Assembly: GCA_028564705.1 (NCBI GenBank)
Contig: JAPXFQ010002814.1
Span: forward strand, 1,116,001-1,180,000
Source: Apricaphanius iberus
Lineage: Eukaryota; Chordata; Actinopteri; Cyprinodontiformes; Aphaniidae
Direction: 5' to 3'
DNA length: 64,000 nucleotides
The notes beneath the pieces are model-generated. The model ran no database searches, was not told the origin of the DNA, and saw nothing but the letters and a program-made list of their open reading frames with translations. A program made the position numbers and the translations under genes. Within the stretch, counting starts at the first letter, position 1. Each line of letters starts with the position of its first letter. Positions 12,766 to 24,100 of this stretch are shown here, piece after piece.

Positions 12766-13315
12766 GTACTCTACAAAAGTGTTTATATTTCTTCACCATT
12801 CAACCGCTTTTTTGGGGGATTTTATGTAATAGACTGACACAAAGGACAGCTTACAGTGGAAATGAAATAATGCAAAGTTTACGCTTTGCACATTCAGAGG
12901 GTTATTTTTGCCTATAATATTCTGTACTGGGCAGCTCAAGCTTAGTTTGGATAAAATGAGTGAGTGTTTTAAATTGTTAACACAGATTCTTCATTTGATT
13001 TAGATTTGGAGTTGTCCATTTAAACGCAATCATTTGTTATGGTCTAATTGATTTCTTTTAGATGTTTGTTAAGGGTTGTATTCCACCGATAAGGGGAACC
13101 TTTGTTCCAATTTCAAATCTTTTCTCATATGATCAACCTGTGTTTAGCTCCATCCAGTGTTCTATCAACTCTGATTAGCTTCTCTGTACCCAGTGGAGAA
13201 AACTATCTCCGAAACAGGATGTACACCCTCTGAGTTACACTATAGACACACTGCATTTTGACACAAACTTTTGTATTTTAGTATCATCTGGACGTACAGT
13301 AGAACTTTGTTTACT
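12766..13315. mobile_element. Strongly decayed Tc1-like relic
   Basis: Opens with 'ctctacaaaagtgtttat' and 'attttatgtaatagactgac', matching the outer part of the element that starts at 6571, and ends with sequence resembling its antisense transposase ('tctatcaactctgattagc'). No frame survives. Family is from memory; boundaries are approximate. Confidence 0.5.
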
Positions 13316-13412
13316 GCTATCTCCGTAACACGGCTTGTTGAAAATACAAACAGAAATCCTTAAGGCTTTCTTTAAACAAAGGCTGTCTGGTTACCAATTT
13401 TTTTCCGACTAA

Positions 13413-13700
13413 AGCCTAGTTTATACTTCTCATTCAGCAAATTTGTACTCAAGCGTATTTACAGAGACGTTTTCGTTTTATAACTCCATGTTGGTGAGTC
13501 AGTGTTCCAAAGCAGTTGTCCAACACGACAGCAAGGTGTGCAGACCTTTTTCTGGCAGGTCTGCCCACTATTGCGGTGACATCTCTGGTCGAAAGCAGTT
13601 TATTTACTTCTGCTTATATATGCAAATCCACTGAAGGAGCAATGGCTGACAGAAAGTGAGTTTCGATTGAGCTGGAAAGCTTTAACCTAGAAGTGCAGCT
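13413..13700. mobile_element. Fragment of the AGCCTAG-terminus MITE family
   Basis: Starts with AGCCTAGTTTATACTTCTC after TAA and shares internal sequence with the complete copy at 36111-36722, for example 'gattgagctggaaagcttt' near 13665, matched in reverse complement at about 36450. The opposite terminus was not found. The copy is truncated or too diverged to see. Confidence 0.65.
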
Positions 13701-14940
13701 CATTGAATAACATAAAAACGAATGTAGGCAAACAAACAGAACGGTCTGTTCTCTACAGCTCCTGAGGTTCAAAATAACAAAAAGACCACATTAAATAAAC
13801 AGGCCTTGCAATCGGTCTTTGTCAGATGATGTCTCATGTACTCTAGGCGCTTAGCATGATGGGATGTTTGGAGGTCTAAAAAAAGAAACTTTGCTCACTT
13901 TGAGTGTGGAGGTTCTAAACATTGAAAAGAAAAATTAAAACTCATGTTGTGTGAAGGACTGCCCTGCCAGGTCACATGACACGAAAAATAATAAACTGGA
14001 CAACAAAATAAGATTTTTTTTACTTTCGGTTTCCCGCTTGGAAAGAAGGTTTTGGAGAGAAAATTGGACAAACAAAGAGACGGCAAATGGCCTCTGCTCA
14101 TTAGTGAGCCATAAAACTTTTAAAAATATCATTTTTAAAATAACTTGGTGTGTCATAATAACAAGGAACACAGACCATTCTATTTCTTGCTATGACATTT
14201 ATTTTGTGATTTACTTGTGGGATATAAAGTTCACAGAGAATCATTCAAAACAACAGCTTGAACCAAGCTTAGCTCACCTTGCCAGAAACGACTTTGTTGC
14301 TGCAGTCCTGCAGTTGAAATGTGAGCAATTCCTGTACCCAGCCATGTGTAAAATGTCGGTATTGCTCCAGGGATTTGTAGTTTTTAATTTGCTGACATGT
14401 GTATGCGCTGATCCCAAACACAAGATAGTTAGTTTTGTTCAATGCAACACGCCCGAGCTCCATTGGTTTCCATTGAGTTCGTAGGGATCTACATTGTTGA
14501 TTGCAGACACTTTCTGAAACTTTCTATCTCTAGCCTCCTTCACAAGTTTATCCCTGCAAGGGATGTGTTCGTCTTTCTTCTTCTTCATGGCAGCGACTCA
14601 AGTGTGCTTCTTCAACTTTGGCTTCCTCAGTAGAACTACTGCGGGTTCCCATAGCAACGCGACACGCTGTCCCACAACATTGCGCAAGAGTGTGGGCAGG
14701 TTACATGTCTGATAAAGCATCTAGTGCCCAAGAGCTTTGACTACTACATACATCAACTATAGAGCACTATAGTACTTTGTCCATGCTTGCATGAGTGACG
14801 GAGTCCCCTTGTGTTGTCTGTCTCCACAACTACACAGAGAGAGAATTATGAGAGCCCTGTATGTTTTTCTGATTACAGTATAATTCATAGCTGTTCTTAT
14901 ATTGAGAAGCACAAAATAGGTTGATTCTATAATATATCAA
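13701..14940. other. Intergenic sequence, nothing recognised
   Basis: Includes the longest unexplained frame in the window (177 codons, + strand, 13951-14484). It is Asn/Lys/Phe-rich, has no recognised domain or codon bias, and overlaps other open frames, so it is taken as chance in AT-rich DNA. Confidence 0.5.
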
Positions 14941-15300
14941 ATGAAACTTTATTTATAAAGCGCTTTTCAAACTACAAAGCTTCTCAAAGTGCTTTACAGA
15001 TTAAAATTACCCCACAACCCCCCCTCCCCAAAACCCCAAATAAAAACATCACCACAACTAAAGCCAAACCCCCCATCTCCCGTGCATGCTCATAATTAAA
15101 AGCGACACTAAAACAAAAGCAAAACGGCTGAGTACAGATGAGCCAGGAAACGCCATCATGGGGGCCATCTGCATCAGCAGCAGCCAAGGCATTGACCCAG
15201 GGCGCCCAGCGGAGGGAAAGCCAAGACGTCCACCTCCACTCAAGCACTATCTGGAGAGCACCCAGACAGCCACAGCCACCACCGCTCCCCAGGCAAAGGT
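14941..15300 (-). mobile_element. Antisense LINE/SINE tail and GC-rich repeat body
   Basis: The start 'aaactttatttataaagcgc' is the reverse complement of a standard fish non-LTR tail ('gcgctttataaataaagttt'). A C-rich stretch and a GC-rich body follow to about 15300, where a plus-strand LINE begins. Class uncertain. Confidence 0.45.
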
Positions 15301-16258
15301 ATACTAGTTACCAGTAAAATCTAGAATAGAATTCAAGATCCTCCTTCTGACATATAAAGCTCTTAATAATCTAGCTCCATCATACATAAGAGACCTGATT
15401 GTTCCATATGTTCCTAACAGAGCCCTTCGCTCTCAGACTGCATGTCCACTGGTAGTTCCTAGGATCTCTAAAAGTAGAATGAGCTATCAGGCTCCCCTCC
15501 TATGGAACCAGCTCCCAGGTTTGGTTTGTGAAGCAGACAACTGTTCTGTCTTTAAAACTAGGCTTAAAACCTTCTTCTTTGACAAAGCTTACAGTTAGAG
15601 ACAGGTTAACAGGAAGTTACAGACAGGTTAGACAGGTAGCTAGGAAGAGACAGGTTAATGTTAGTAGTCAGGTAGAGTAGCTAGGTAGAGATAGATTAAT
15701 GTAAGCCATGTAGAGAGTGTTAGTAGCTAGGTCTCCTAGTAGCTAAGAGACAGGTTAATGGCTAGGCTGTTGGAGGACATTATTAGAGTCAGTTCCTACT
15801 TTCTCTCCTACTTCTCCCAATTATGTGCGCTATCCTGTTTTCTCTTAGTCTCTTCCTACAGTAGGTGCTCCTGACCCGCCCTGCTTAACGACCCTGACTA
15901 AGATGGCATTCCAGTGGCAGAAAATTCTCCACGTCCTGCTACCAACTTCTGTATCAGTTCTGTTGCTCTTTCTGTGTCTCTTTGGCTTTCTCCAAACTCC
16001 AGACGGTCTTGGCAGATGACCGCTTATACTGAGCCTGGTTCTGCTGGAGCTTTCTTCCTGTTAAATGGGAGTTTTTCCTCTCCACTTTCGCTTCACGCTG
16101 GCTCAGTGAGAGGGATTGCTGAGAATTCACAACGCAATCTTCTGTGGTTCTCTAATTCCTAAATTAAACATTGTTTTGTAATAACTCTTCTTGTAAAGTG
16201 CCTTGATATGACATCTGTTGTGAAACAGCGCTATATAAATAAACTGAATTGAACTGAA
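15301..16258 (+). mobile_element. L2/CR1-like LINE 3' end (RT C-terminus plus 3' UTR)
   Basis: An open 97-codon reverse transcriptase C-terminus (15308-15598) is followed by a 3' UTR. The UTR holds degenerate GACAGGTTA repeats (about 15600-15760), the block 'gggagtttttcctctccac' near 16067, and the tail 'gcgctatataaataaactg' with GAATT-type repeats ending at 16258. The element is 5' truncated, as is usual for LINE insertions. A minus-strand copy of the same 3' end lies at 20785-21034. Confidence 0.8.
15308..15598 (+). pseudogene. LINE reverse transcriptase C-terminal fragment
   Basis: The open frame lacks a start codon because the element is 5' truncated. It contains LPVKSRIEFKILLLTYKAL, LAPSYIRDLI, RALRSQTACPLVVPR, APLLWNQLPG and FKTRLKTFFFDKAY. 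This is the conserved region after the thumb in L2/CR1-clade proteins, with the typical closing F-K-x-x-L-K-T-F-F-F. It has no internal stop over 97 codons, so the insertion may be fairly young. It has no polymerase core and cannot be active. Confidence 0.8.
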
Positions 16259-18666
16259 TTAACCTTTAAAGGATGTTGATGTCTGCTAAAAAAAAATATA
16301 TAACATTAAATCACTTTCCTTCCACCCCACAGTTACAGAGTACTTAATGTTGATCTATAACACAAATTGGGTAGAAAATACATTGCAGTTTGGGATTTTA
16401 TTGTATGTATTAATTGGAAGGCTTTAATATTTCCTTTGACATTTCAGTACAAAAATGAGCAACACTTCACATACACTAGAAAGCGAAAATGAAGAAAATA
16501 CATCTAGAGGAAAAAATATAAAGGTTTTTCCAATGCCATATTTCTGGATTATGTTATCCCCCATTGACTCTGTTAGTCTCTTTGTTTCGCATCACAAAGC
16601 CAGTGATGCCACTACACTGTCTGTGACATAGGGAAAAAACAGCAAATGAGATGCATCCTCTTAATTACTGGACCTTAAGGGTACCATTGGGGTGGGTTTT
16701 TAAACGTTTAATATTGCCTCTATGCTTCCTGCTTCCAGTTAATCACCCTTCATTTGTTACTTATTCTTAAACCTCATCAGACTTTCACAAGATGAAAAAT
16801 ACTTTTTTGTGTTTTTGCGTGCGCAGCCGGAAGTCGGCTTCACAAAAGCATATTGGATTTATTTGGTTTTATTATCAAGCCAAAACTTATTTTCTGTGTG
16901 ATCCATGTTAGTTGAATTTGGGGAAGAGGTGCCATTTCATAGCAGAGTTAGCAATTTGCATGTATATGCAAAAAATAGGGAGGCCACATTTTGACACATC
17001 TCCAAATTATTTTCAGTAGTCCAATCATATCTGATGACACAGAGGTTAAACTTTGTGCTGTTTTGATTTACTTACTCTCCTTTACTGCATTTCAGAAAGC
17101 TATGACAGTTATGAAGATGGACATTTTTAATATTTGAGAGGTAAGAAGATCTGCTCCTTCTGTGCCACTGTGTTGCTCCCAGTTAACCCTCTGCTGCTAG
17201 TTTTCTGACTGGAAAAGAACAGGACATCTGGAATGGTGTTTCCAAGCAGATGCAGAGTCCATTAAACTCCACAACCCCCCACACCAACACACACACCAGC
17301 ACATACACAACTCTTACTTCTTGGACATATTCCGTCTGTCATTTACCTCAATGAAATTCTAAGGGAGGTAAAAAAGAGCGTGCCCTCCTCAATCTGCTTT
17401 CAGGACGGTGAACAGACGTAGTGACACACAGTGTTGTGCCATATGGCTACAGCACATAATGAGGGTCATTAATGTACTGTTGAAATGATGGATTGACAGG
17501 TAGTGGCCCTGCTGAGTGGCAGCTCCTTCCACAATCGAAGCGCATCTGTGTTATTTGTAATAAGATGGACTGGTGATGATGCCCAAGCTTGAATGACCTG
17601 CCTCAATGAGATTGTCATCAGATTTATTTAAGAGCTCCTTGTGTGGCGTCTTGTAATGGAATATTGTTGATGGCCGTTTTGGTTCTGTTTATTTAGTTTG
17701 GTTTGTTGTCATGGATAAACATGATTATTTTAGGCATTTTTGACAGTCAAAGGACTTTGTGAAATGTGAAGAAAGATACCTGGCAACATTTAAAACTTTC
17801 ACAGTAAGACTGTGTTCTTAAACTTTTAATGTCTTAGACAAGTCAAGAAGTTTAATTTCAGGTGCACATTTTCTTTAAAGAAAAACTCCAGTTTTGACCT
17901 TACAGGTTACACTCCTTTCACCAAGTGCCTCCAACGTGCCCTTACTGAACAGTTAAATTTAGCTATAATATGTTATCCCACTCCAACGGTGTAGTGTAGT
18001 TCTCATAGTTTTTTTTTCTGTAGCCTGTATAAAATCATATGTATGTTAGCAGGGGCGGGCTGGCCGTTGAGGAAATTCAAAAGTTCGGGACATTCAAGAA
18101 TGTTCAGTCTGTTCTAAGGCTGGTGGCCAGAATTTTTTTTGTTTGTTTTTTTGAACTCCAAAAGCGGCTGCGGTTGAGCCACCCAATTAATGTTGCTTTC
18201 TCGGTGTTCAGGAGTGACACAACATGTGAGTGAGGCATCTTCCTTTATGAAAGATATATTTGTTAGAGGTAAGCTACAGTTGTGGCACACCTTCGCTGTG
18301 CTCTATTGTGAATCTGCAGAGCTGCAGTGCTCATGTTAGGAATATATATTTCAGTTCAATTTTAATCGTTGTCTGACTCAGAATGTGGATTAACGTTTTA
18401 ATGCAAGGGAATACCACTTTGAAAGTGATTTATTTTTATACTTAATTTATCTAATAAGCGGAATATATTGTCTGACTTCCGGGAATGTTCCTACTCACCA
18501 CTGCCCTTTTTTTAATCCAGAGATTGTTGTACAAAAACTAAATATGGTCCACAGTCCCTGGTTTAAGATGTTTTCTCCATTCTTGTATCATAAATTCAGC
18601 CACTGAAAAATCTCTCTCTCGTGTTCTTAATTACACAACAATTACAAAACGTTTCTATGTTGTGAA
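16259..18666. other. Intergenic sequence; possible conserved block at 17490-17650
   Basis: No gene recognised. The stretch 17490-17650 is less AT-rich and of higher complexity than its surroundings and is listed among candidate regulatory elements. The rest is AT-rich. Confidence 0.4.
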
Positions 18667-18729
18667 CAGAGGGGGGTAGAGTACGCAAAAATTGTTCTCA
18701 AGTAAGAGTATTACTTCAAAATATTTTCG

Positions 18730-18902
18730 TGGAGAGGGTGGGCTAATCGATTAGTGTGGGTGGCCCGTGTACAAAGGCCTCGGTCGTCACTGGTTTGAGT
18801 CCTGCCTGAAGGTTCTTTACTGCATGTCTTCTCCTGCTTCTCTCACCCCTGTCCACTTTCAAATAAAGGCCACTGTGACCACAAAACCTTTAAAAAAAAT
18901 TT
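18730..18902 (+). mobile_element. tRNA-derived SINE nested in the hAT-like element
   Basis: tRNA-like head with B box GGTTTGAGTCC at 18792-18802. The body has 'gcatgtcttctcctgc' and 'ctttcaaataaaggcc', familiar from fish SINEs, and it ends in an A run at 18892-18899. Host-element sequence resumes immediately after. AAAATATT occurs on both sides (near 18718 and 18925) and may be the remains of the target duplication. Confidence 0.7.
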
Positions 18903-19232
18903 AGACTTCCAAGAAATTTGAAAAATATTAAAAGAGTAAAAAGGTTACTCAAGTAGCCTACTGAGTAACGGATCAGAGCATCAGATCAACTCTGATTATT
19001 TAAAAATCATTTCATCAGACAGACTAAAATTCTAATTTACATGAATATAATGGTATTTTCTGCTTGCTTGGGGATTGTCTCAGACTGTGCATACCACCTA
19101 AAGAGCACAAGGGGAGAATTGATGCATATAAATATGATAACAAAATACCCAATTTAAAGCAAAGGAGTTTTTTTCAAATAAAAGCATTCATCATAAAACT
19201 TATAAGACTATTACAAAAAGTAATGAATCTAT

Positions 19233-19372
19233 GGCTACGTTCACACTGCAGGTGAAAGCGCATCAAATCCGACTTTTTTGCCCCTATGCGACCCATATCT
19301 GATCTTTTTCTGGAGGTCTGAACGACACAAATCCGATTTTTCAAATCCGACCCAGGTCACTTCAGTATTTCA
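19233..19372. mobile_element. hAT-type terminus fragment nested in the larger element
   Basis: Starts GGCTACGTTCACACTGCAGG, a widespread non-autonomous fish terminus, and continues with 'catcaaatccgactttttt'. The opposite end was not found. A related sequence occurs in reverse complement at 52484-52510. Confidence 0.55.
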
Positions 19373-19690
19373 ATAATCACTGCCGGCGAAAACACGGAGG
19401 TAGCAGCCACTGCTCCAAACAAGGCCATTGTTAAAGCACAACCTCTCCTTTTTCTTGTGGTCGTTCTTTCTCTAATTAACTTGTCAAAATTCCGTGGGTT
19501 CCGACTATCCAAGAATTGATAGACTGCTGAAAAAAGTTTTTTTTTTTTTTTTCTCAGGAATAGCAATACTTCATAATTCTTACTTGAAGATTCCCTTTTA
19601 CATAAGTAAAAGGTAGATATTTAGGGAAGTAAAACTAAATAAGGAAATGTGATCTAATTAAGTACATGTAACTAATTTCTACTACCTCTG

Positions 19691-20784
19691 ATCATGACAA
19701 CGTAAAAACTTGATACTGTTCAACTTGCATCCTTCATGCATTCAGATAAAAGGCCTATTTTAACAAGCTTCCAGGCTGAATTTCAACACCAGCCCACACT
19801 GTATGTTAGTACCTTTAATATGACTGATCTTTATTGAAAAAAATAAATAAAAACTATAATTCACAGCTGTGTCCTTGCAAGTGAATCAGCCCTGGGTTCT
19901 GACGCAATTGGATGAATGGTCTAGTGGTTTTGCTGTTGATAAAGCATGCCTACATTTAATTTGCAAAATGGGATTTGCCTATAGAAAATGTGTCGACTAT
20001 TTAATAAAAAACAAAACAGATTTCTCAGTACACTAAGCTGCTCAAATGAACTCTAAAAAGTCTCCAAAGAAGAGTAACCATAGGCAGCCAGTGTGACCCT
20101 AACAGTTTGTTGATGGATATTAAAAGCATGTAATTAAGGTGCAACTGCTATAGAATATTTGATTAAATATCTGGGGTGGTAAATTTATATTTTAAAGCCT
20201 GTTCAATAGAGTGGACTAGAAATATATTTTTTACATAGTCATTCCATCCTAAAAAGAGCAAGACAAATTAATTATTAAAAGCCAATGATTAATAAAATTC
20301 ATTACAATCAAAATTGAATGCATATTTATTACCAGAACTGTAAAGGAACAACTAAGCAGTTTTTCCCCACGTAATCATGTTCTGAAAGTACAGTGTTTTA
20401 ATCCATCAGTATGATGACTGAATATGATGAAGAAACCAATGATGTTTGAGTGACTGTACGAAACTAAATGAAAGGTCTGGCACATCAACTTACAGGAAAA
20501 TGGGAAAACTCATAAAAGATAAAAGGAAAGACAGGGAATCAATCTCCCAGTAAAAAACTGGTCTGCATTTGGATTTGGATTATTGGTCCATTTAAACCCG
20601 GCAACCACTTTTCTCTGATCTAGTAGTGTAGTTTATGACAGAGGAGAATGCTTTTTACGCACTTTTTACAGTTTGCTTGAATAGAGGCCTGGCTGTTCTG
20701 GTCATCACATCAAAGGTAGTTTTTATATTACATCATTGTGATCATATGATAAAGCAAAGAACTTTTCCCTTTTCTTTAAGGAGT
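19691..20784. other. Intergenic sequence, nothing recognised
   Basis: AT-rich with no coding or RNA signal. No repeat family recognised. Confidence 0.5.
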
Positions 20785-21034
20785 AAATTCAATTCAGTTC
20801 ATTTTTATTATAAATTCAAAACAAATGTCATCTAAAGGCACTATACAAGAAAAGCCATTTCAATACAATTACACATTAAAAGTTTTCTATATAAGGAATC
20901 TCAGCAGATTGCGTCGAGTCATTGACGTGAGGTTGTGACGGGATCATGCAGACTCCAACCAAAGCAATTCCTCAGCAATCCCTCATACGGAACAAGCATG
21001 TAGCGACAGTGGAGAGGAAAAACTCTCAGTACTA
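20785..21034 (-). mobile_element. L2-like LINE 3' tail, minus strand
   Basis: Reverse complement shows 'gagagtttttcctctccac', then 'gagggattgctgagg', then the tail 'atgaactgaattgaatt'. These are the same landmarks as the 3' end at 16067-16258, so this is a second, 5'-truncated copy in the opposite direction. Confidence 0.75.
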
Positions 21035-21160
21035 ACAGTTTACATGCAGCAAGAGAAAATCTAATTTTTACGTTAGTTCGACTAGTCCGACTTGAATTGA
21101 ACTGGACTAAATCAGACTAAACTCTCCAGATAATGCGATTGGAAATCACATTTCTATATT
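21035..21160. mobile_element. Terminus of the CAGTAC-type element family
   Basis: 'gtttacatgcagcaagag' with following 'gactagtccgacttg' and 'gataatgcgatt' matches, in reverse complement, the right end of the complete element at 54762-56731. It directly abuts the LINE tail, so only one end survives. Confidence 0.5.
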
Positions 21161-24100
21161 AAGATGCTGAGGGGAATATTTGTTTAGATTACTCAAAGGC
21201 TTGTGGACTTTTAATTAATACTGTTTAGTATTATTAGAAGAGCCAAAGCTCTGATGCTTACTTAACTATTTAACTGAACATGTAGTTCATATCTGTTTGT
21301 CTTTTGATTTAAATACTTTCCATTTCTAAGTTATATTTCTTTCAATTTTCAAATAATTCAACTATTACTGGTAATTTTAGTGATTTTATAAGCTTCCTAA
21401 GTTTTTCAATTTTACTGAACTTTGCAGCTGACCATGTGGAGAAGCCAATCATCACTGTCAGGTGAAACAAGATTTTACAGATAACTTCTGAATTGTTCAA
21501 ATTTATTTCAAATCAATAAGTTAAAAAGTGAAACTCTCACCAGTATGTAATTAATGTAACTTCTCACCAGAAGCCTGCGTTTTGGTAGATTTTCTAGTTC
21601 TCCAAATAATAGAGTATAATAGAGAATAGAGTGACTGTTCCCCACAACCGTATGTTCTCCTTTAAGCATTTTCTGTGACTGCAGTAGAATAGTGTGGCCA
21701 AGTTAAGTAAAGCCAAGGCAGCAGCATGTGGGTCCAAGGGCACATGATTGACATTTCCAAAGACCTCCAGGGCCACAGTCGGAGCCTAAAAGCTGCCGGA
21801 TTTCCAGCCGTGTCAGCGGCCCCCTTGCATGCTCATCAATGCCGGGACGGTGTGTGTCCCACTCCCACCAGGCACCCCCTGCAGTCAGGGAGGCATTAAC
21901 AAGACAGGTTATGCCCTCTCCGCTGCACTCCAACACCTGGTTTTTCCTGTTGACTGTTTGCTGCATCTTCTCTGTGAACCTGCAGGGGAGAGGCCCTAAC
22001 ATACATTATATATTCATGCTGTGTGACAGTTGCCTTTTCTTTAAATCCCGCTCTTTATTGCCCTTGCTTTGTAGCTCTGATCCTACAATTTTCTTTCTTT
22101 ATATCTGAGAGTTTTACAAACCATTTTGGGATATTAAGAAAGTTCAACATCCCACCTTGGTGGTGGAATGTTGAACTTTCGTAACCTCCCCAAATATGTA
22201 GACACCCTCACCCCACAGCCCAGGCCACCAAACCCCCAGCAGGTCTAGATAATGGATGGATGGACATCGTTGTGAAACAGGTGTGCATTAGTAGTGCAGT
22301 CAGAAGGACGTTTTGGATAAATGCATTAATTTTAGAACAAGTTTAAGGGTAAAATCTGATCGCTTTAGATGTAGCAACTGATGAAAGTTAATGAACAAAT
22401 ACTTTTTTGTCAGACTCTAGAATCTCTTTAACATTACAAATCAATTTGAAGAGGAAATTCCATAGTACATATAAAAAAGTCAATGGCTTTTTGTGTGTTT
22501 TTGATATGTTTTAGTACAGAACCCAAGCAATAAACTGACATAGCATGTGTGGTTGAAGGTGGAACAAATTGCAGACAGGAGTGTGGTAGCCACAATGAGA
22601 AATTAGACCGATTTTTAAAAGGAACTAAACTCACAAACCTGCTAAATTAGCATGAAGAGATCAGGGTATGGAGGACAGGCAACAATGGAATGGAAGGAAC
22701 TAGAAAATATATATATATACCTAGGGAAGGGTGGAAAATGACATTGTTGGAACTGGGTGGATATAATCAGGGGTGTGTAGAACAGCCATGGAGGAGAGCA
22801 CTGAACAGTGAACTAAAATGTCACAGCCTAAACAATAACAAGGGACACAGAAATGAACCAAGAGTGAACTAATCAAAACACAAATGAGAACTCAAACCCA
22901 AACAACCAAGGATCATGACACAAACGTACGTTGAAATTAACTTTTCATATATACTGGGAGAAAAACAGTGTCTGGCATATTGAAAATCTCAATGTCTTTT
23001 GTACACGATACAGGACTTAAGTAAAATAGAAATAACTTGAGATTAATTTAGATATTTTAAATTATTTTGACTTTTTATAATATTAATTTAATCATGGTGA
23101 CTTGGCTCACAAAAAAGCAGAACGTTTATTTTTGGTATAGTGGTACCCCCTACTCCATGCCCAGAATTCAACAACATTAACACTCATCTAAATAAACAGT
23201 TTTATCATCATAACAGTCCAACAAAAACATACAAAACTGGTAACTGGTAGAGAAACATATTATAAAACCTCTGTATCGAACGTTGCTGGAATACTTCTTT
23301 CCATCAGTCAGTAAATCAGCATGTTAATAATAACCAGCACATATAGAAACATATTATTCCATGTGTAATATCTAAATCTAGAAATACTTGTTGGACTGTT
23401 TTAAGCTGAAGTTTCATCTGACTTTAATTAAACCGTTCCACAAAGTCTGTCTTTCAGGCATCTCAAAGAATCATCAATATGGATAAGTACTGAAAGAACG
23501 TTTAAGAGCCCATCCGTCCTTTGTAGGTTAATTAAATCCCATCATGCACTGTAGATCAATTGTTATTCCTCAAAGAAACACCTTATGTTGTGGTATGGCA
23601 TCCAGGTTAAATACAGTGCTGAGTGGAGTGCAGTTTTATGAGTTCTACCCTGACTTGCCTCAAGCTGTTCTGTTAATTTTGGATTATTTTAGTTTGTCCT
23701 TTAAATCGCTGCCATGGATAAACTGTTTCACTGGTATAATTATTTTAGCAATGACACTAGTTTCTGCATCCTGTAATTGTGAGTAGATTTATGTTTCCCT
23801 GTTAAAAGGGAACCTTTTTGAAAGGTTAATACATTTTTATTGTTCTTGATGAAAAACAAGAAAATAACTAATTTGTTCAGCTCACTGTAAAGTGTCTGAA
23901 ATACTACTAAGTACAGCAGTTGCTTGTTGACTGTGTTTCTGTTTAAAATGACCTGAAGTTATGGTTCAAGGCTTTCACGTGAAATAAGAAAATATGAATT
24001 GTATTTAGTCCCCCCCCCCCTTTATTGCTTATTACAGTAAACACAGCTGTTTATTCTGCAAAATTGAAGCACTGAATCAGATCAAAGCCAATCAGTTGAT

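Larger units (their letters stand above)
18667..19690. mobile_element. hAT-like element with CAGAGG termini, carrying nested insertions
   Basis: Left end CAGAGGGGGGTAGAGTA with 'ctcaagtaagagtattact'; right end, reverse complemented, CAGAGGTAGTAGAAATTAG. Sub-terminal sequence is full of ACTCAAGTA-type motifs, as in a well-known non-autonomous fish family. A SINE (18730-18902) and another hAT-like terminus (19233-19372) lie within it. The 8-bp target duplication is no longer readable (GTTGTGAA versus ATCATGAC). No transposase is present. Confidence 0.6.

Noticed and set aside
13951..14484. 177-codon plus-strand open frame, the longest uninterrupted frame in the window.
   Set aside because: Composition follows the AT-rich background. 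There is no domain, signal peptide or splice context, and frames on both strands overlap it.
22138..22180. Possible microRNA precursor.
   Set aside because: The stem is 19 bp with a 5-base loop; flanks do not extend the pairing to the usual length of about 30 bp.
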